Source: Opitutaceae bacterium EW11
GTDB lineage: Bacteria > Verrucomicrobiota > Verrucomicrobiia > Opitutales > Opitutaceae
DNA: 64,000 bases
Assembly: GCA_003054665.1 (NCBI GenBank)
Contig: QAYY01000001.1
Coordinates: forward strand, 1 to 64,000
Direction of reading: 5' to 3'
The notes below the pieces were generated by a model. It did no database searches, had not been told where the DNA came from, and saw nothing but the letters and a program-made list of their open reading frames with translations. A program made the position numbers and the translations under genes. Shown here one piece after another: positions 24,289 through 32,376 of the stretch (the stretch's first letter is position 1; each line of letters begins with the position of its first letter).

Positions 24289-25257
24289 ATGAACAACCTT
24301 TGGCCTCGTCTGTTCTGCGCGGCGATCGCCGCGGCGGTCATCGGATGCGGGGATTTCCCGGGTCTCGCCGTTCGCGGAGCTTCAGCTCCCGGAGAAGCAC
24401 CCAAGGAGAATCGCGTCCAGCAACTGCACCGGGAGTTGATCCAGGCCGATCATCCGCGCCGCTTCGTGGTGGCACATCGCGGCGACTGGCGGGATTTCCC
24501 CGAAAACTCGGTCGCCGCCTTTCAGAGCTGTATTGAGATGGGCATCGAGATGGTGGAGCTCGACGTGCAGCGCACGAAGGATGGCGAGCTGATCGTGATG
24601 CATGACACCACCGTGGACCGGACGACCACCGGCCACGGGAGCGTTTCCGAGCTCACGTTGGCGGAAATCCGCGCCTTGCATCTGAGGAACGGATACAGCC
24701 ACGAGACTCCGTTTGCCGTCCCCACCCTGCGCGAAGTGCTGGTGGCGACGAAAGGCCGCATCCTGCTGAATCTGGACAAGAGCTACCCGTTCTTCCGGCA
24801 AACCGTCGCCTTGCTTGAGGAGACGGGCACGCTGGAGAGCGCCCTGATGAAGGGAGACCGCCCGGTGCAGCAGGTACTGGCCGAGAACGGCGACATCTTC
24901 GGCAAAGTCGCCTACATGCCGGTGATCGACTTTCGCGAAGCGGACGCGGCGCGAATCGCGGAAGACTGGCTGACGCAGGCGAGACCCTGTGCGATGGAGA
25001 TCGTCTATCAGGAGTGGACCCCGGCGGTCGCGGCGCTGTTTGCCGAATGCAACGCCCGCCACGTCCGAATCTGGGTGAACCTACTGTGGCCCGAATTGGC
25101 CGGCGGCATGAGCGACGACCTGGCGCTGTCTGATCCCGACTCGATCTACGGAGTATTGCTTGGCCGCTCGGTGAGCATGTTTCAGACGGATCGGCCCAAG
25201 GTGCTTCAGGACTACCTCCGGCACCCGGGAAACAAAGCACGCGTTGGCCCGCGTTGA
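24289..25257 (+). CDS. Glycerophosphodiester phosphodiesterase lipoprotein
   Basis: A 322-residue GDPD-family enzyme that hydrolyses glycerophosphodiesters to glycerol-3-phosphate and an alcohol. The lipobox is AAVIGC (Cys20), so it is an envelope lipoprotein. Catalytic motifs: VVAHRGDWRDFPENSVAAF (His63, the HRG/PEN block) and MVELDVQRTKDGELIVMHD with the metal-binding Glu/Asp and His. Length is as expected for the family. It starts 12 bp after the TonB receptor stop and precedes an organophosphate antiporter, so the product could be imported directly. Confidence 0.9.
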   Translation: MNNLWPRLFCAAIAAAVIGCGDFPGLAVRGASAPGEAPKENRVQQLHRELIQADHPRRFVVAHRGDWRDFPENSVAAFQSCIEMGIEMVELDVQRTKDGELIVMHDTTVDRTTTGHGSVSELTLAEIRALHLRNGYSHETPFAVPTLREVLVATKGRILLNLDKSYPFFRQTVALLEETGTLESALMKGDRPVQQVLAENGDIFGKVAYMPVIDFREADAARIAEDWLTQARPCAMEIVYQEWTPAVAALFAECNARHVRIWVNLLWPELAGGMSDDLALSDPDSIYGVLLGRSVSMFQTDRPKVLQDYLRHPGNKARVGPR

Positions 25258-25276
25258 ATCGATTCGCTGGGGGCGA

Positions 25277-25313
25277 ACTCCTGCAGCGGCCCCTGGGGGA
25301 GCCCTGCAGGAGT
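25277..25313. repeat. Intercistronic hairpin
   Basis: A perfect 10-bp stem (ACTCCTGCAG / CTGCAGGAGT) with a 17-base loop lies in the 85-bp gap between the phosphodiesterase and antiporter genes. Bases outside the stem (GGGCG / CCGCCC) can extend it with a bulge. It could stabilise or attenuate the operon transcript. The absence of a T tract speaks against a terminator. Confidence 0.5.
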
Positions 25314-25342
25314 GTCCGCCCGAGCGATTTCATCCTCATTCC

Positions 25343-26569
25343 ATGTTTCGCGACCGCCGCTGGGTGTTTGCCGCCGCGACATTGGGCTACGGCATCTATT
25401 ACGTGTGCCGGTTGAGCCTTTCGGCGGCCAAGAGCGGGCTGGTGGACTCAGGTGTTCTGTCCCCCGCTCAGCTGGGCTGGATCGGATCGGCGCTCTTTTG
25501 GTCGTACGCCGTGGGCAAATTCGCCAACGGCTTTCTGGCGGACCGCGTCGACCTCCGTCGCTTCGCAAGTATCGGACTATTGGGTACAGCAGCGGTCAAT
25601 CTGGCGATCGGATTGAAGGTCGGCTTCTGGCTTTTCCTGGTTCTGTGGTTGGCCAACGGCTGGCTTCAATCGATGGGCGCGCCTGCGTTTGTGGTCAGCC
25701 TGGTCCGGATGTTTCGGCAGCACGAGAGGGGCAGCTATTACGGGATCTGGAGCGTGAGCCACCACCTCGGCGAGGCCACCAGCTTCGCCGTCACGGCCGC
25801 ACTCGTGGCTCATTTCGGCTGGCGGGCCGGCTTTTTCGGTGCGGCGGGCATTGGGCTGGGAGGCGCGGCACTCCTCTGGATCTTCTTTCAGCCTCCGGCT
25901 CGCCAAGAACCGATGGTGGCGAAAGCCAGCACCGGGCGCGAGCAGCGCGCCGTCCTGGCGATGCCGGTGGTTTGGGAAATCGCTCTGGCCAGCGCTCTGA
26001 TGTACGTCGCGCGGTACGCGATCAACAGCTGGGGCGTCTTCTACCTCGAGAAGGCGAAAGGCCTGTCGGTCGTCGAGGCTAGCCTGGCAATCTCCGTTTC
26101 GTCCGCCGCCGGAATCGTCGGGACCGTGTCGAGTGGCTGGCTATCGGACCGATGCTTCGCAGGGGATCGGTGCCGACCGGCGTTGATCATGGGGATGGCG
26201 AGCACGGTTTCCCTGTTAACCCTCCTGCTCGCTCCCCCACATCAGTACGGCGTTTATGTCGGCACGCTGGTTGTTTTCGGCAGCGGAATCGGAGCCTTGG
26301 TTTGCTATCTTGGCGGGCTGATGGCGGTGGACTTGGTGCCGACGGCCGCGGCGGGCGCGGCGCTGGGGATGGTCGGCATCGCCAGCTATCTCGGGGCAGC
26401 CGTTCAGGACATTGCGAGCGGCTATCTGATTCAGTCGCAGATCGTCGGTGCAAACCCGCAGGGCTTGCTCGATCTGCGGGCCGTGGCGGCCTGCTGGGTA
26501 GCCGCCATCGCCCTGTCGACGGTCGTGATCTGGAGGATTTCGCGGCGGGCGCGCGCGGTGAGGGCGTGA
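25343..26569 (+). CDS. Organophosphate:phosphate antiporter (GlpT/UhpT-like MFS transporter)
   Basis: A 408-residue, 12-helix inner-membrane transporter of the OPA branch of the MFS. The N-terminal pattern GYGIYYVCRLSLSAAKSGL, then FWSYAVGKFANGFLADR, is typical of GlpT/UhpT relatives. The sequence GYGIYYVCR places an Arg at the phosphate-binding position of the first helix. Start at 25343; the frame extends upstream but into the hairpin region. Its position after a glycerophosphodiesterase suggests glycerol-3-phosphate as substrate. This is inference from context plus family. Confidence 0.85.
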   Translation: MFRDRRWVFAAATLGYGIYYVCRLSLSAAKSGLVDSGVLSPAQLGWIGSALFWSYAVGKFANGFLADRVDLRRFASIGLLGTAAVNLAIGLKVGFWLFLVLWLANGWLQSMGAPAFVVSLVRMFRQHERGSYYGIWSVSHHLGEATSFAVTAALVAHFGWRAGFFGAAGIGLGGAALLWIFFQPPARQEPMVAKASTGREQRAVLAMPVVWEIALASALMYVARYAINSWGVFYLEKAKGLSVVEASLAISVSSAAGIVGTVSSGWLSDRCFAGDRCRPALIMGMASTVSLLTLLLAPPHQYGVYVGTLVVFGSGIGALVCYLGGLMAVDLVPTAAAGAALGMVGIASYLGAAVQDIASGYLIQSQIVGANPQGLLDLRAVAACWVAAIALSTVVIWRISRRARAVRA

Positions 26570-26600
26570 ACGTGCTCTCGCCCGCGCAGCACCGGCCGAT

Positions 26601-27086
26601 TCACCCACGGCGTGCGGCCTCGATCTTCGCGATGTCGATTTTCCCCATTTCCATCATCGCTTCGAAGGCTCGTTTGGCTTCGGCACCGCCGGCGTTGAAG
26701 GCGTTGGTGAGAGCGCGCGGCGTGATCTGCCAGTGCAGTCCCCACCGATCTATGCACCATCCGCAGGCGCTCTCCTCGCCGCCATTGCCGACGATCGCGT
26801 TCCAGTAGCGGTCAGTTTCCTCCTGCGTATCGGTCGCGACCTGGAAAGAAAACGCCTGGGTGTGCGGAAAGCCCGGACCGCCGTTCAGGCCGATGCAGGG
26901 GATCCCGAGAACCGTGAAATCCACGACGAGGACGTCGCCCGCCTTGCCGGAGGGATAGTCGCCCGGCGCATGGTGCACCGCCCCCACTTTGCTGTCCGGA
27001 AAGGTGGCAGCGTAAAACTGCGCCGCTTCCAAGGCGTCTTTGTTGAACCAGAGGCAGATCGTGTTTTTCGGGATGGTTTTGCTCAT
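26601..27086 (-). CDS. VOC-family protein (PhnB-like)
   Basis: A 161-residue VOC protein of the PhnB/3-demethylubiquinone-methyltransferase-like group. It has ICLWFNKDALEAAQFYAATF, VVDFTVLGIPCIGLNGGP, and the group's characteristic end segments WCIDRWGLHWQITPRAL and AFEAMMEMGKIDIAKIEAA. Start at 27086. The family is not catalytically characterised in most bacteria. It faces the antiporter gene convergently. Confidence 0.88.
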   Translation of the reverse strand: MSKTIPKNTICLWFNKDALEAAQFYAATFPDSKVGAVHHAPGDYPSGKAGDVLVVDFTVLGIPCIGLNGGPGFPHTQAFSFQVATDTQEETDRYWNAIVGNGGEESACGWCIDRWGLHWQITPRALTNAFNAGGAEAKRAFEAMMEMGKIDIAKIEAARRG

Positions 27087-27290
27087 AAGAAGAGTTCGGT
27101 TGAGTTGCGTTCTCCCAATCGACGAACGAGACCGCTCGGACCGGACATCGGCGCGGCGGCGGGGTGAAAAGAATGCCCTCGGTCGCATCCAATCCTCGGC
27201 ACGAGGTCATCCCGAGGCGTCCTCTCAACCCTCAGGCACGGCAGGCGGTCAAGCCAGGCGGGGCGCCGGAGCGCACGCCATCCCACGGGT

Positions 27291-27542
27291 CTATTCAGAA
27301 GAAATCCCGAGCCGTTTTACGTCGATGAGGCCGTTCAGCATGAGGACGACGGACTGCACCATCGGGCACGGCGGGCAGGAGTAACGCACGCGATCCCGGA
27401 CATACAGGATGTCCTCCACCGGGAGCTTCTTCATCTCATCGTTGATCAGCACCAGGAGCGCCTCATCGCGCATGTCCTGCGGGCCCGCGGCCAGCTGGCG
27501 CATCGCTTCCCTGAGCTTAGGTGTGAGACGGCGTGAATTCAT
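27291..27542 (-). CDS. Small hypothetical protein with CPPC motif
   Basis: An 83-residue frame starting at 27542 (MNSRRLTPKLREAMRQLAAG) with a helical first half and the motif YSCPPCPMVQSVVLML, a CxxC-containing segment. The frame is open further to 27668, but that extension overlaps the esterase remnant antisense and looks non-coding. No family is recognised, and expression is uncertain. Confidence 0.4.
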   Translation of the reverse strand: MNSRRLTPKLREAMRQLAAGPQDMRDEALLVLINDEMKKLPVEDILYVRDRVRYSCPPCPMVQSVVLMLNGLIDVKRLGISSE

Positions 27543-27638
27543 GCCCAACAATCCGGCCAACGTGCACACGTCCTGCGTAAGCGCCAGTCCGATTGGGGCG
27601 GAACAAAAAAGGCGGCCCGACCGGAAAAGACCGTCCGC

Positions 27639-28439
27639 TTGGGCAGATTCCGCGCCGGTATTCAACAACTGGAGCGAGGTCGGGCGCGCGATCTGGCCAG
27701 CGGGGCCAAAGCTGTCATGGCGGTTTTCGGCGGCCGACCGCGCTCGGCCCCTTCAAGACCGTGCTTTTGTACCGTCTGCACGTTCAACCCTTCGCCGGGC
27801 GGTGGTTTCCGATGGCTGTCGATGAACAACGAAGGCTGGAAAGTCGCGCGCGCTCTGGCCGATCGCGGGATCGCCGCCTTCGTGCTCAAATACCGGCTCA
27901 TCCCCACACCCGGATCGCTCGAGGATTTCAAGGCGGGCATGAGTCGGAATTTTGCGCCGGCCAACGCATCTGGTAACAAGCCGCCCAGTTGGGACCTGAC
28001 CAACCAGCTCGAGGACGCCGAAGCCGCCTACGCCCTGATCGTGAAACGAGCGGATGAATGGCACGTGGACACCCAGCGGCTCGGAATGATCGGCTTCTCG
28101 GTGGGAGCGGGCCTGACGATGCACTGCACGCTTCATTCCAAAACGATGAAGCTGGCCTTCATCGGGCCCATCTACGGCGGGATGGGCGCGGTCGAAGTGC
28201 CGAAGGACGCTCCGCCCCTGTTCGCCGCGATCGCCAGCGACGATTTTCTCTTTCGAGAAGAGTTCGGGCTGATCAAGTCGTGGTACGAGGCTCACCGCCC
28301 CGTCGAATTTCATCTCTATCAGAATGGCGGCCACGGCTTCGGGCTCGGCTATCCAGATCGGACAAGCAACGGCTGGTTCGGAACGTTCGTTCTCTGGCTC
28401 GAGGTGAACAAGTTCCTGGTGGCAAAGACCGCGAAATAG
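27639..28439 (+). pseudogene. Alpha/beta hydrolase (esterase-like) with missing N-terminus
   Basis: The hydrolase core is recognisable from PGGGFRWLSMNNEGWK (the oxyanion-hole region) onward. It is followed by FVLKYRLIPTP, the nucleophile elbow GFSVGAG (Ser), the acid region DDFLFREEFG (Asp) and NGGHGFG (His). The protein resembles secreted BD-FAE-type esterases, but those carry 80-100 residues before the GGG motif, including a signal peptide. Here the preceding sequence up to 27639 is Arg-rich and unrelated. ATG at 27821 would give a 206-residue core. It is either a 5'-truncated pseudogene or a cytoplasmic short form; the intact catalytic residues argue for recent truncation. Confidence 0.6.
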
Positions 28440-28521
28440 CAGCCCCACCCGCGTCCATCCGTCGCGTCCCGCACGCTCGGACTGACGCGCCACAGGGGCC
28501 GCCGGCAAGCCGTCGCAGGGT

Positions 28522-28539
28522 ACGCAAGTTTTCTTGCGT
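28522..28539. terminator. Short hairpin between convergent genes
   Basis: ACGCAAG-TTTT-CTTGCGT, a 7-bp perfect stem with a four-base loop, located between the convergent esterase and DUF7309/DUF6930-like genes. It could terminate from either side; there is no long T tract. Confidence 0.4.
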
Positions 28540-28605
28540 GCCCAGATTGCGAATACGATCCGGCGGCGGCCCTTTACCCCGCGCAAGATCCCGTCTGCGT
28601 CGCCC

Positions 28606-29658
28606 TCAGGGCATGCCCTCGGCCATGCGCGCTTCCAGGCCCGCACGGAATTCGCCGACCGACAGCAGACGGTGAACCGTCTTCGATTCCGCGCCCAAAC
28701 TGGCGGCAAGCGGGCGAAGCCGTTCCGCCAACTCCGGCTTGGTAGCCGTGATTCGGGCTGGCCTCGCGCCGAGACGTTCGACTGCCTCGAGGATCATTGT
28801 GGCCGCTCGAATCGCCGCGTCGTCCCCGGGCTTCAGGAGATCCATTCCAAAGCAGTAGCCGCCATGCTCGCGGAAAACGGCCAGGCATCGTCCGTAGAAT
28901 GGTCGGCCTTCTTCCATCACCGCCTCGGGCATATAGAACCAGTCCACCTCGAGCGTCTCGTCCTGCCGGGGCAGAGCAGCCGCTCGCCGAAATGCGGGTG
29001 AAGCGAGGTCTACCTGAACCGCTGGGCCGATCTCCGGCGGGGGCGGAGTCAACCACGTCCGCCACTGCAGACTATCGAGTTTCACCGGCGCCCCGGCTGC
29101 CGGTACGGCGGGAAGTTCCAGCCCATCGCGTCTATCGTAACAGTCGGGGTGACTGCGATAGATCTCAGCAAGACAGAGGATCCCTGGAATCACATCCACG
29201 AGCACACGCAGTTCGCTCTCCTCGGGATACCAAGGGAAGAAACCAGGCCGATGGCTGCGGATATCCGGCCAGGAAAGGCGGTCGCCACCTTGGGGCGCGA
29301 AGCCGAGCTTCTGATAGAGTTTGCGCTGCTCCGGGTCCAATTGCGCTTTCGGGCCGTACCAGACCGAGACCGCATCTTGTTCGTATCGGAAGTCCGCCGG
29401 ATCGAGTTTTTCGCCGAGTTCCTCCACCTGTCGATGGAACCGGAGACCTGCGGCCCCTCGGTAGAGACACAATCCGAAGACTTGGCGCGCGTTGCCCAAT
29501 ACACAGGCAAACCAGGGCTGACCGGAGGCGTCCACGTACGCGGACAATGCCGAATCGGGCATCCATCGCCACGGTTCTGCTTTCCGGAATTCTATCAACT
29601 TGCTCAGGGCCGCACGCCAGAGTTCCGGGGCGACATTCCGAAGTGTGGGACGAGCCAT
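28606..29658 (-). CDS. Conserved hypothetical protein (DUF7309/DUF6930-like)
   Basis: A 350-residue soluble protein, no signal peptide. The N-terminal half (about 20-195) has WRWMPDSALSAYVDASGQP and VFGLCLYRGAAGLRFHR, similar to DUF7309. The C-terminal half (about 205-345) has FYGRCLAVFREHGGYCFGMD and a helical end (ILEAVERLGARPARITATKP) similar to DUF6930. These domains co-occur in proteins of unknown function; the assignment rests on recall of motif style and is tentative. It stands alone, convergent with the esterase remnant. Confidence 0.55.
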   Translation of the reverse strand: MARPTLRNVAPELWRAALSKLIEFRKAEPWRWMPDSALSAYVDASGQPWFACVLGNARQVFGLCLYRGAAGLRFHRQVEELGEKLDPADFRYEQDAVSVWYGPKAQLDPEQRKLYQKLGFAPQGGDRLSWPDIRSHRPGFFPWYPEESELRVLVDVIPGILCLAEIYRSHPDCYDRRDGLELPAVPAAGAPVKLDSLQWRTWLTPPPPEIGPAVQVDLASPAFRRAAALPRQDETLEVDWFYMPEAVMEEGRPFYGRCLAVFREHGGYCFGMDLLKPGDDAAIRAATMILEAVERLGARPARITATKPELAERLRPLAASLGAESKTVHRLLSVGEFRAGLEARMAEGMP

Positions 29659-30031
29659 CGCGACACCGGACCGGATCCGGCGAACGGCGTCAAACCCGCT
29701 CTCAAGTCGCGTTCTTTCGATCGAAACCCCGCTCGAGGCGCCGCTCTCGAAAACCTCGATGGAGTGATCTCCTGGGCAGTCGGCCGAATCGCCGACTTTC
29801 GGATACGCAGATGGCCTTCCGCGAAGTCGACAAACCGGGCGATTCCACCTCGGCGGAGCAGACGTTGTAGCGGACGCTCGCCGCTGCGTGGAGAGAAGGC
29901 GGGCATGGGTCCGTTTGACTTAAGACGACTGCAACCGAAGGTCTGCGGATGCGCGCGAGAGAACCGATCGATGGGGTCTATGCGGAGAAAAACATGATTC
30001 CATCCCGTGCGTGGCAGCGTCTTTCAGCCGG
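29659..30031. other. Divergent intergenic region
   Basis: About 370 bp between the hypothetical gene (minus strand) and the azurin operon (plus strand). No gene is seen. It should contain both promoters, but no clear boxes or operators were found. Confidence 0.45.
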
Positions 30032-30499
30032 ATGAATCCCAGGTGCGTTTCACTGCTGGCGTTGTTGGCCATGACGTTTTCCGCGTGCGGCGAACACCCG
30101 GAGCCGCCGCCGGTTGCGGCAGAGCCTGTCGTTCTGCACGTGGCCACAGACGGCGAATTTCTCGCCTTCACGCCCACGGAGTTGACCTGCCCGGCGGGAG
30201 TTCGTGTGCGGCTGGTCTTCAAGCACGACGGGCAGCGCATCCCTCAGAAACACAACTGGGTGCTGGTACTTCCGGGGAAAACCGAGGACGTCGAGAAGGC
30301 GGGGGCGGCCGCGGGCGAGGCGGCAAACTGGCTGCCAGGCAATCGGCGGAACGTGCTTGCCGCGACTCCGCTGTGCAGCCCGGGCGGCGAGGCGATCATC
30401 GAGTTCACCGCTCCAGCGCCCGGCGACTACCCGTACATCTGCAGCACGCCGGGGCACGCGTTCGAGATGCACGGCGTACTGCACGTCACCAAGTCCTGA
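30032..30499 (+). CDS. Azurin-like blue copper lipoprotein
   Basis: A 155-residue cupredoxin. The lipobox is MTFSAC (Cys19), so it is membrane-anchored at the envelope. The copper ligands are His74 (KHNWVL) and the C-terminal loop CSTPGHAFEMHG with Cys137, His142 and Met146, the exact azurin spacing. The mature domain length is about 130 residues, as in azurin. It probably carries electrons in the periplasm. It starts an operon with a small secreted helical protein and a DoxX-family membrane protein. Confidence 0.88.
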   Translation: MNPRCVSLLALLAMTFSACGEHPEPPPVAAEPVVLHVATDGEFLAFTPTELTCPAGVRVRLVFKHDGQRIPQKHNWVLVLPGKTEDVEKAGAAAGEAANWLPGNRRNVLAATPLCSPGGEAIIEFTAPAPGDYPYICSTPGHAFEMHGVLHVTKS

Positions 30500-30508
30500 T
30501 TTCCATCC

Positions 30509-30946
30509 ATGAAAACCAACACACTTCCTCTCTGGAGGATCCTCACGATTGGCGCCCTGCTCCTGGCCTTCGTTTCGTCCGCTTCAGCCAAATTGCAGAA
30601 CCCGAAACCGGTCGCCACCGCACTGCGCGTGCTCAACCAAGTCGTCAATCACACCGGCCGGCTCGTCGCCTCGAAGGACTACGACAAGGTCGCCGGCGAA
30701 CACAGCGAGTTTGTGGAAGGCGCGGAAATGCTGCGCGACGCCTTGCGCGGCGAACCAGCCGAATTCGTCGGTAAGGTGAACACCGCGCTCGATGCCGCGG
30801 TGACGGCGTCGGACGACCTCGGCAAGATCGCCGCGAGCAACGGCGCCAAGGCCGAAGCCGCGCACACGGAATTCGCCGCCAAGACGACCGCCGTGATCGA
30901 ACTCTTCCCTGAAGAGGTGCGTCCGAAACCGCATCCCACGAAATAA
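30509..30946 (+). CDS. Secreted small helical protein
   Basis: A 145-residue protein with signal peptide (ILTIGALLLAFVSSASA, cleavage about residue 27) and a mature part predicted as several amphipathic helices (VATALRVLNQVVNHTGRLV, ALDAAVTASDDLGKIA). No Cys and no haem motif are present. It may be a four-helix bundle in the periplasm, perhaps a partner of the azurin-like protein 9 bp upstream. No family is recognised. Confidence 0.6.
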   Translation: MKTNTLPLWRILTIGALLLAFVSSASAKLQNPKPVATALRVLNQVVNHTGRLVASKDYDKVAGEHSEFVEGAEMLRDALRGEPAEFVGKVNTALDAAVTASDDLGKIAASNGAKAEAAHTEFAAKTTAVIELFPEEVRPKPHPTK

Positions 30947-30957
30947 CCGGCTCCGCC

Positions 30958-31443
30958 ATGCCCTCCGCCATCGCCAAACTCCAATACACCGCACCCCAGC
31001 GCTCGGTGTTCCTCATCCGACTCGCCGTGGGCGCCGTCTTCTTTTTCGAGGGCATGCAGAAGTTCATGTACCCCGACGAACTCGCGGCCGGGAGATTCGC
31101 CAAGATCGGGATTCCCTGGCCACAGATCATGGGGCCCTTTGTCAGCGGAATTGAAGTGCTCGGGGGCGCGTTGATTCTGATCGGCCTGCTGACCCGCTTC
31201 GCGGCGCTCGTGCTCCTCGTCAACATTTCGGTCGCGATTCTCGCGACGAAGATTCCGATCTTGCTCGGCCACGGTTTCGGACCCTTCACCCTCGCGAAAC
31301 TTCCCCGGTACGGATTTCTGACCATGATGCACGAAGCTCGGACGGACTTCGCCATGTGGTTGGGCCTTCTGTTCCTCCTGATCGTCGGAGCCGGCGGTTG
31401 GTCGGTGGATGCACAAGCTGGCGGCGCAAGACCGGGCGGATAA
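30958..31443 (+). CDS. DoxX family membrane protein
   Basis: A 161-residue membrane protein with four helices. Family-typical motifs are FLIRLAVGAVFFFEGMQKFM and EVLGGALILIGLLTRFAAL. It lies 11 bp after the helical-protein gene and completes the azurin operon. DoxX relatives are linked to membrane redox or thiol stress in other bacteria; that role is not shown by this sequence. Confidence 0.82.
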   Translation: MPSAIAKLQYTAPQRSVFLIRLAVGAVFFFEGMQKFMYPDELAAGRFAKIGIPWPQIMGPFVSGIEVLGGALILIGLLTRFAALVLLVNISVAILATKIPILLGHGFGPFTLAKLPRYGFLTMMHEARTDFAMWLGLLFLLIVGAGGWSVDAQAGGARPGG

Positions 31444-31609
31444 AAGATCCGACACCGGCACGAAACGCCGAGATAGCCCGACGTTGCCGAAGGGCCCTCT
31501 TCGTTTGTTCGCTTGCCGCCAAGCTTCGCGGGGCCTGCGGATGGAGTCCCCTCATCCGCCGCGAGACGATTCGAGCCGCGTTCACTCGGGAAGCGGCGCC
31601 GGAAGTCGG

Positions 31610-32230
31610 CTACTCGCCTTCCTCCTCGATCTCGGGTGGCTGGATAGCGGTGAGGAGCCGATCGAGTTCCGCCTGCGTCGGATTGCGGATCGACCGGACG
31701 GTGAGGAGCGCCTCGCCGGCGGGGAGTCGAACTTGGGCCTGCGTACCGACGACCAACCCCAACAGCGCGCTCGCAAGCGGAGAATTGTGGGGCAGGCATT
31801 CGATCCCTGACTCCGGATCCGTCGCCGTCTCGCCGTGGGTCGTGATGAGGAAGGTGAAGCGGTGTAACCGTTTTGTGCCTACATCCTGCTTCTCGATCGT
31901 CGCGACGTGGCCGAGTTGCAGCGTGTCGGTCGGCTTGGTCAACCACGTGGCCGGATCGACTTCGATAAACGTGTTGCGGGCGACAAACCGGTCGAGGGCG
32001 GTCATCTTCCGATCCACGGCGCGGATCGCGTCCTTGGCGGCCTTGAAACCAAAGTTCTCGCGCAGGTCGCCTTGGCTGTGGGCCTCGATCTTGTCCAGCA
32101 CGAGCGCGGCGCGTTTCACCTTCAACGCCTCGAACTGCTCCGCGAGCACGCGGTTGTAGCCCGGCCGCACATAGATGGTCGTGGGCGCCGGCTCGGCCGA
32201 GCGGAAGATATTTTTTCGATGCAGGGGCAT
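31610..32230 (-). CDS. GreA/GreB-type transcription elongation factor
   Basis: A 206-residue Gre-family factor. The coiled-coil N-terminal region carries the conserved GDLRENFGFKAAKD (GreA-like GDLxEN block), about residues 53-66. A C-terminal FKBP-like domain (about 115-200) ends in the usual VRLPAGEALLTVRSI. Gre factors rescue backtracked RNA polymerase. The N-terminal part is longer than standard GreA (about 158 residues), with an extra 40 residues before the coiled coil. Start at 32230 is preferred over 32272. Confidence 0.75.
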   Translation of the reverse strand: MPLHRKNIFRSAEPAPTTIYVRPGYNRVLAEQFEALKVKRAALVLDKIEAHSQGDLRENFGFKAAKDAIRAVDRKMTALDRFVARNTFIEVDPATWLTKPTDTLQLGHVATIEKQDVGTKRLHRFTFLITTHGETATDPESGIECLPHNSPLASALLGLVVGTQAQVRLPAGEALLTVRSIRNPTQAELDRLLTAIQPPEIEEEGE

Positions 32231-32376
32231 GCGAGAGAGCCCCAACACAAACCGCGAGACGCTCGGAGGCAATTCCGGGGTGCCATCTGCCGCGGACAGA
32301 ATCCCAAGGTCGTCGCAGGGACGCGCCGACCCACCCGCAATCGAAACTCTCGAGACAAACCCGAGGATATTATCTG

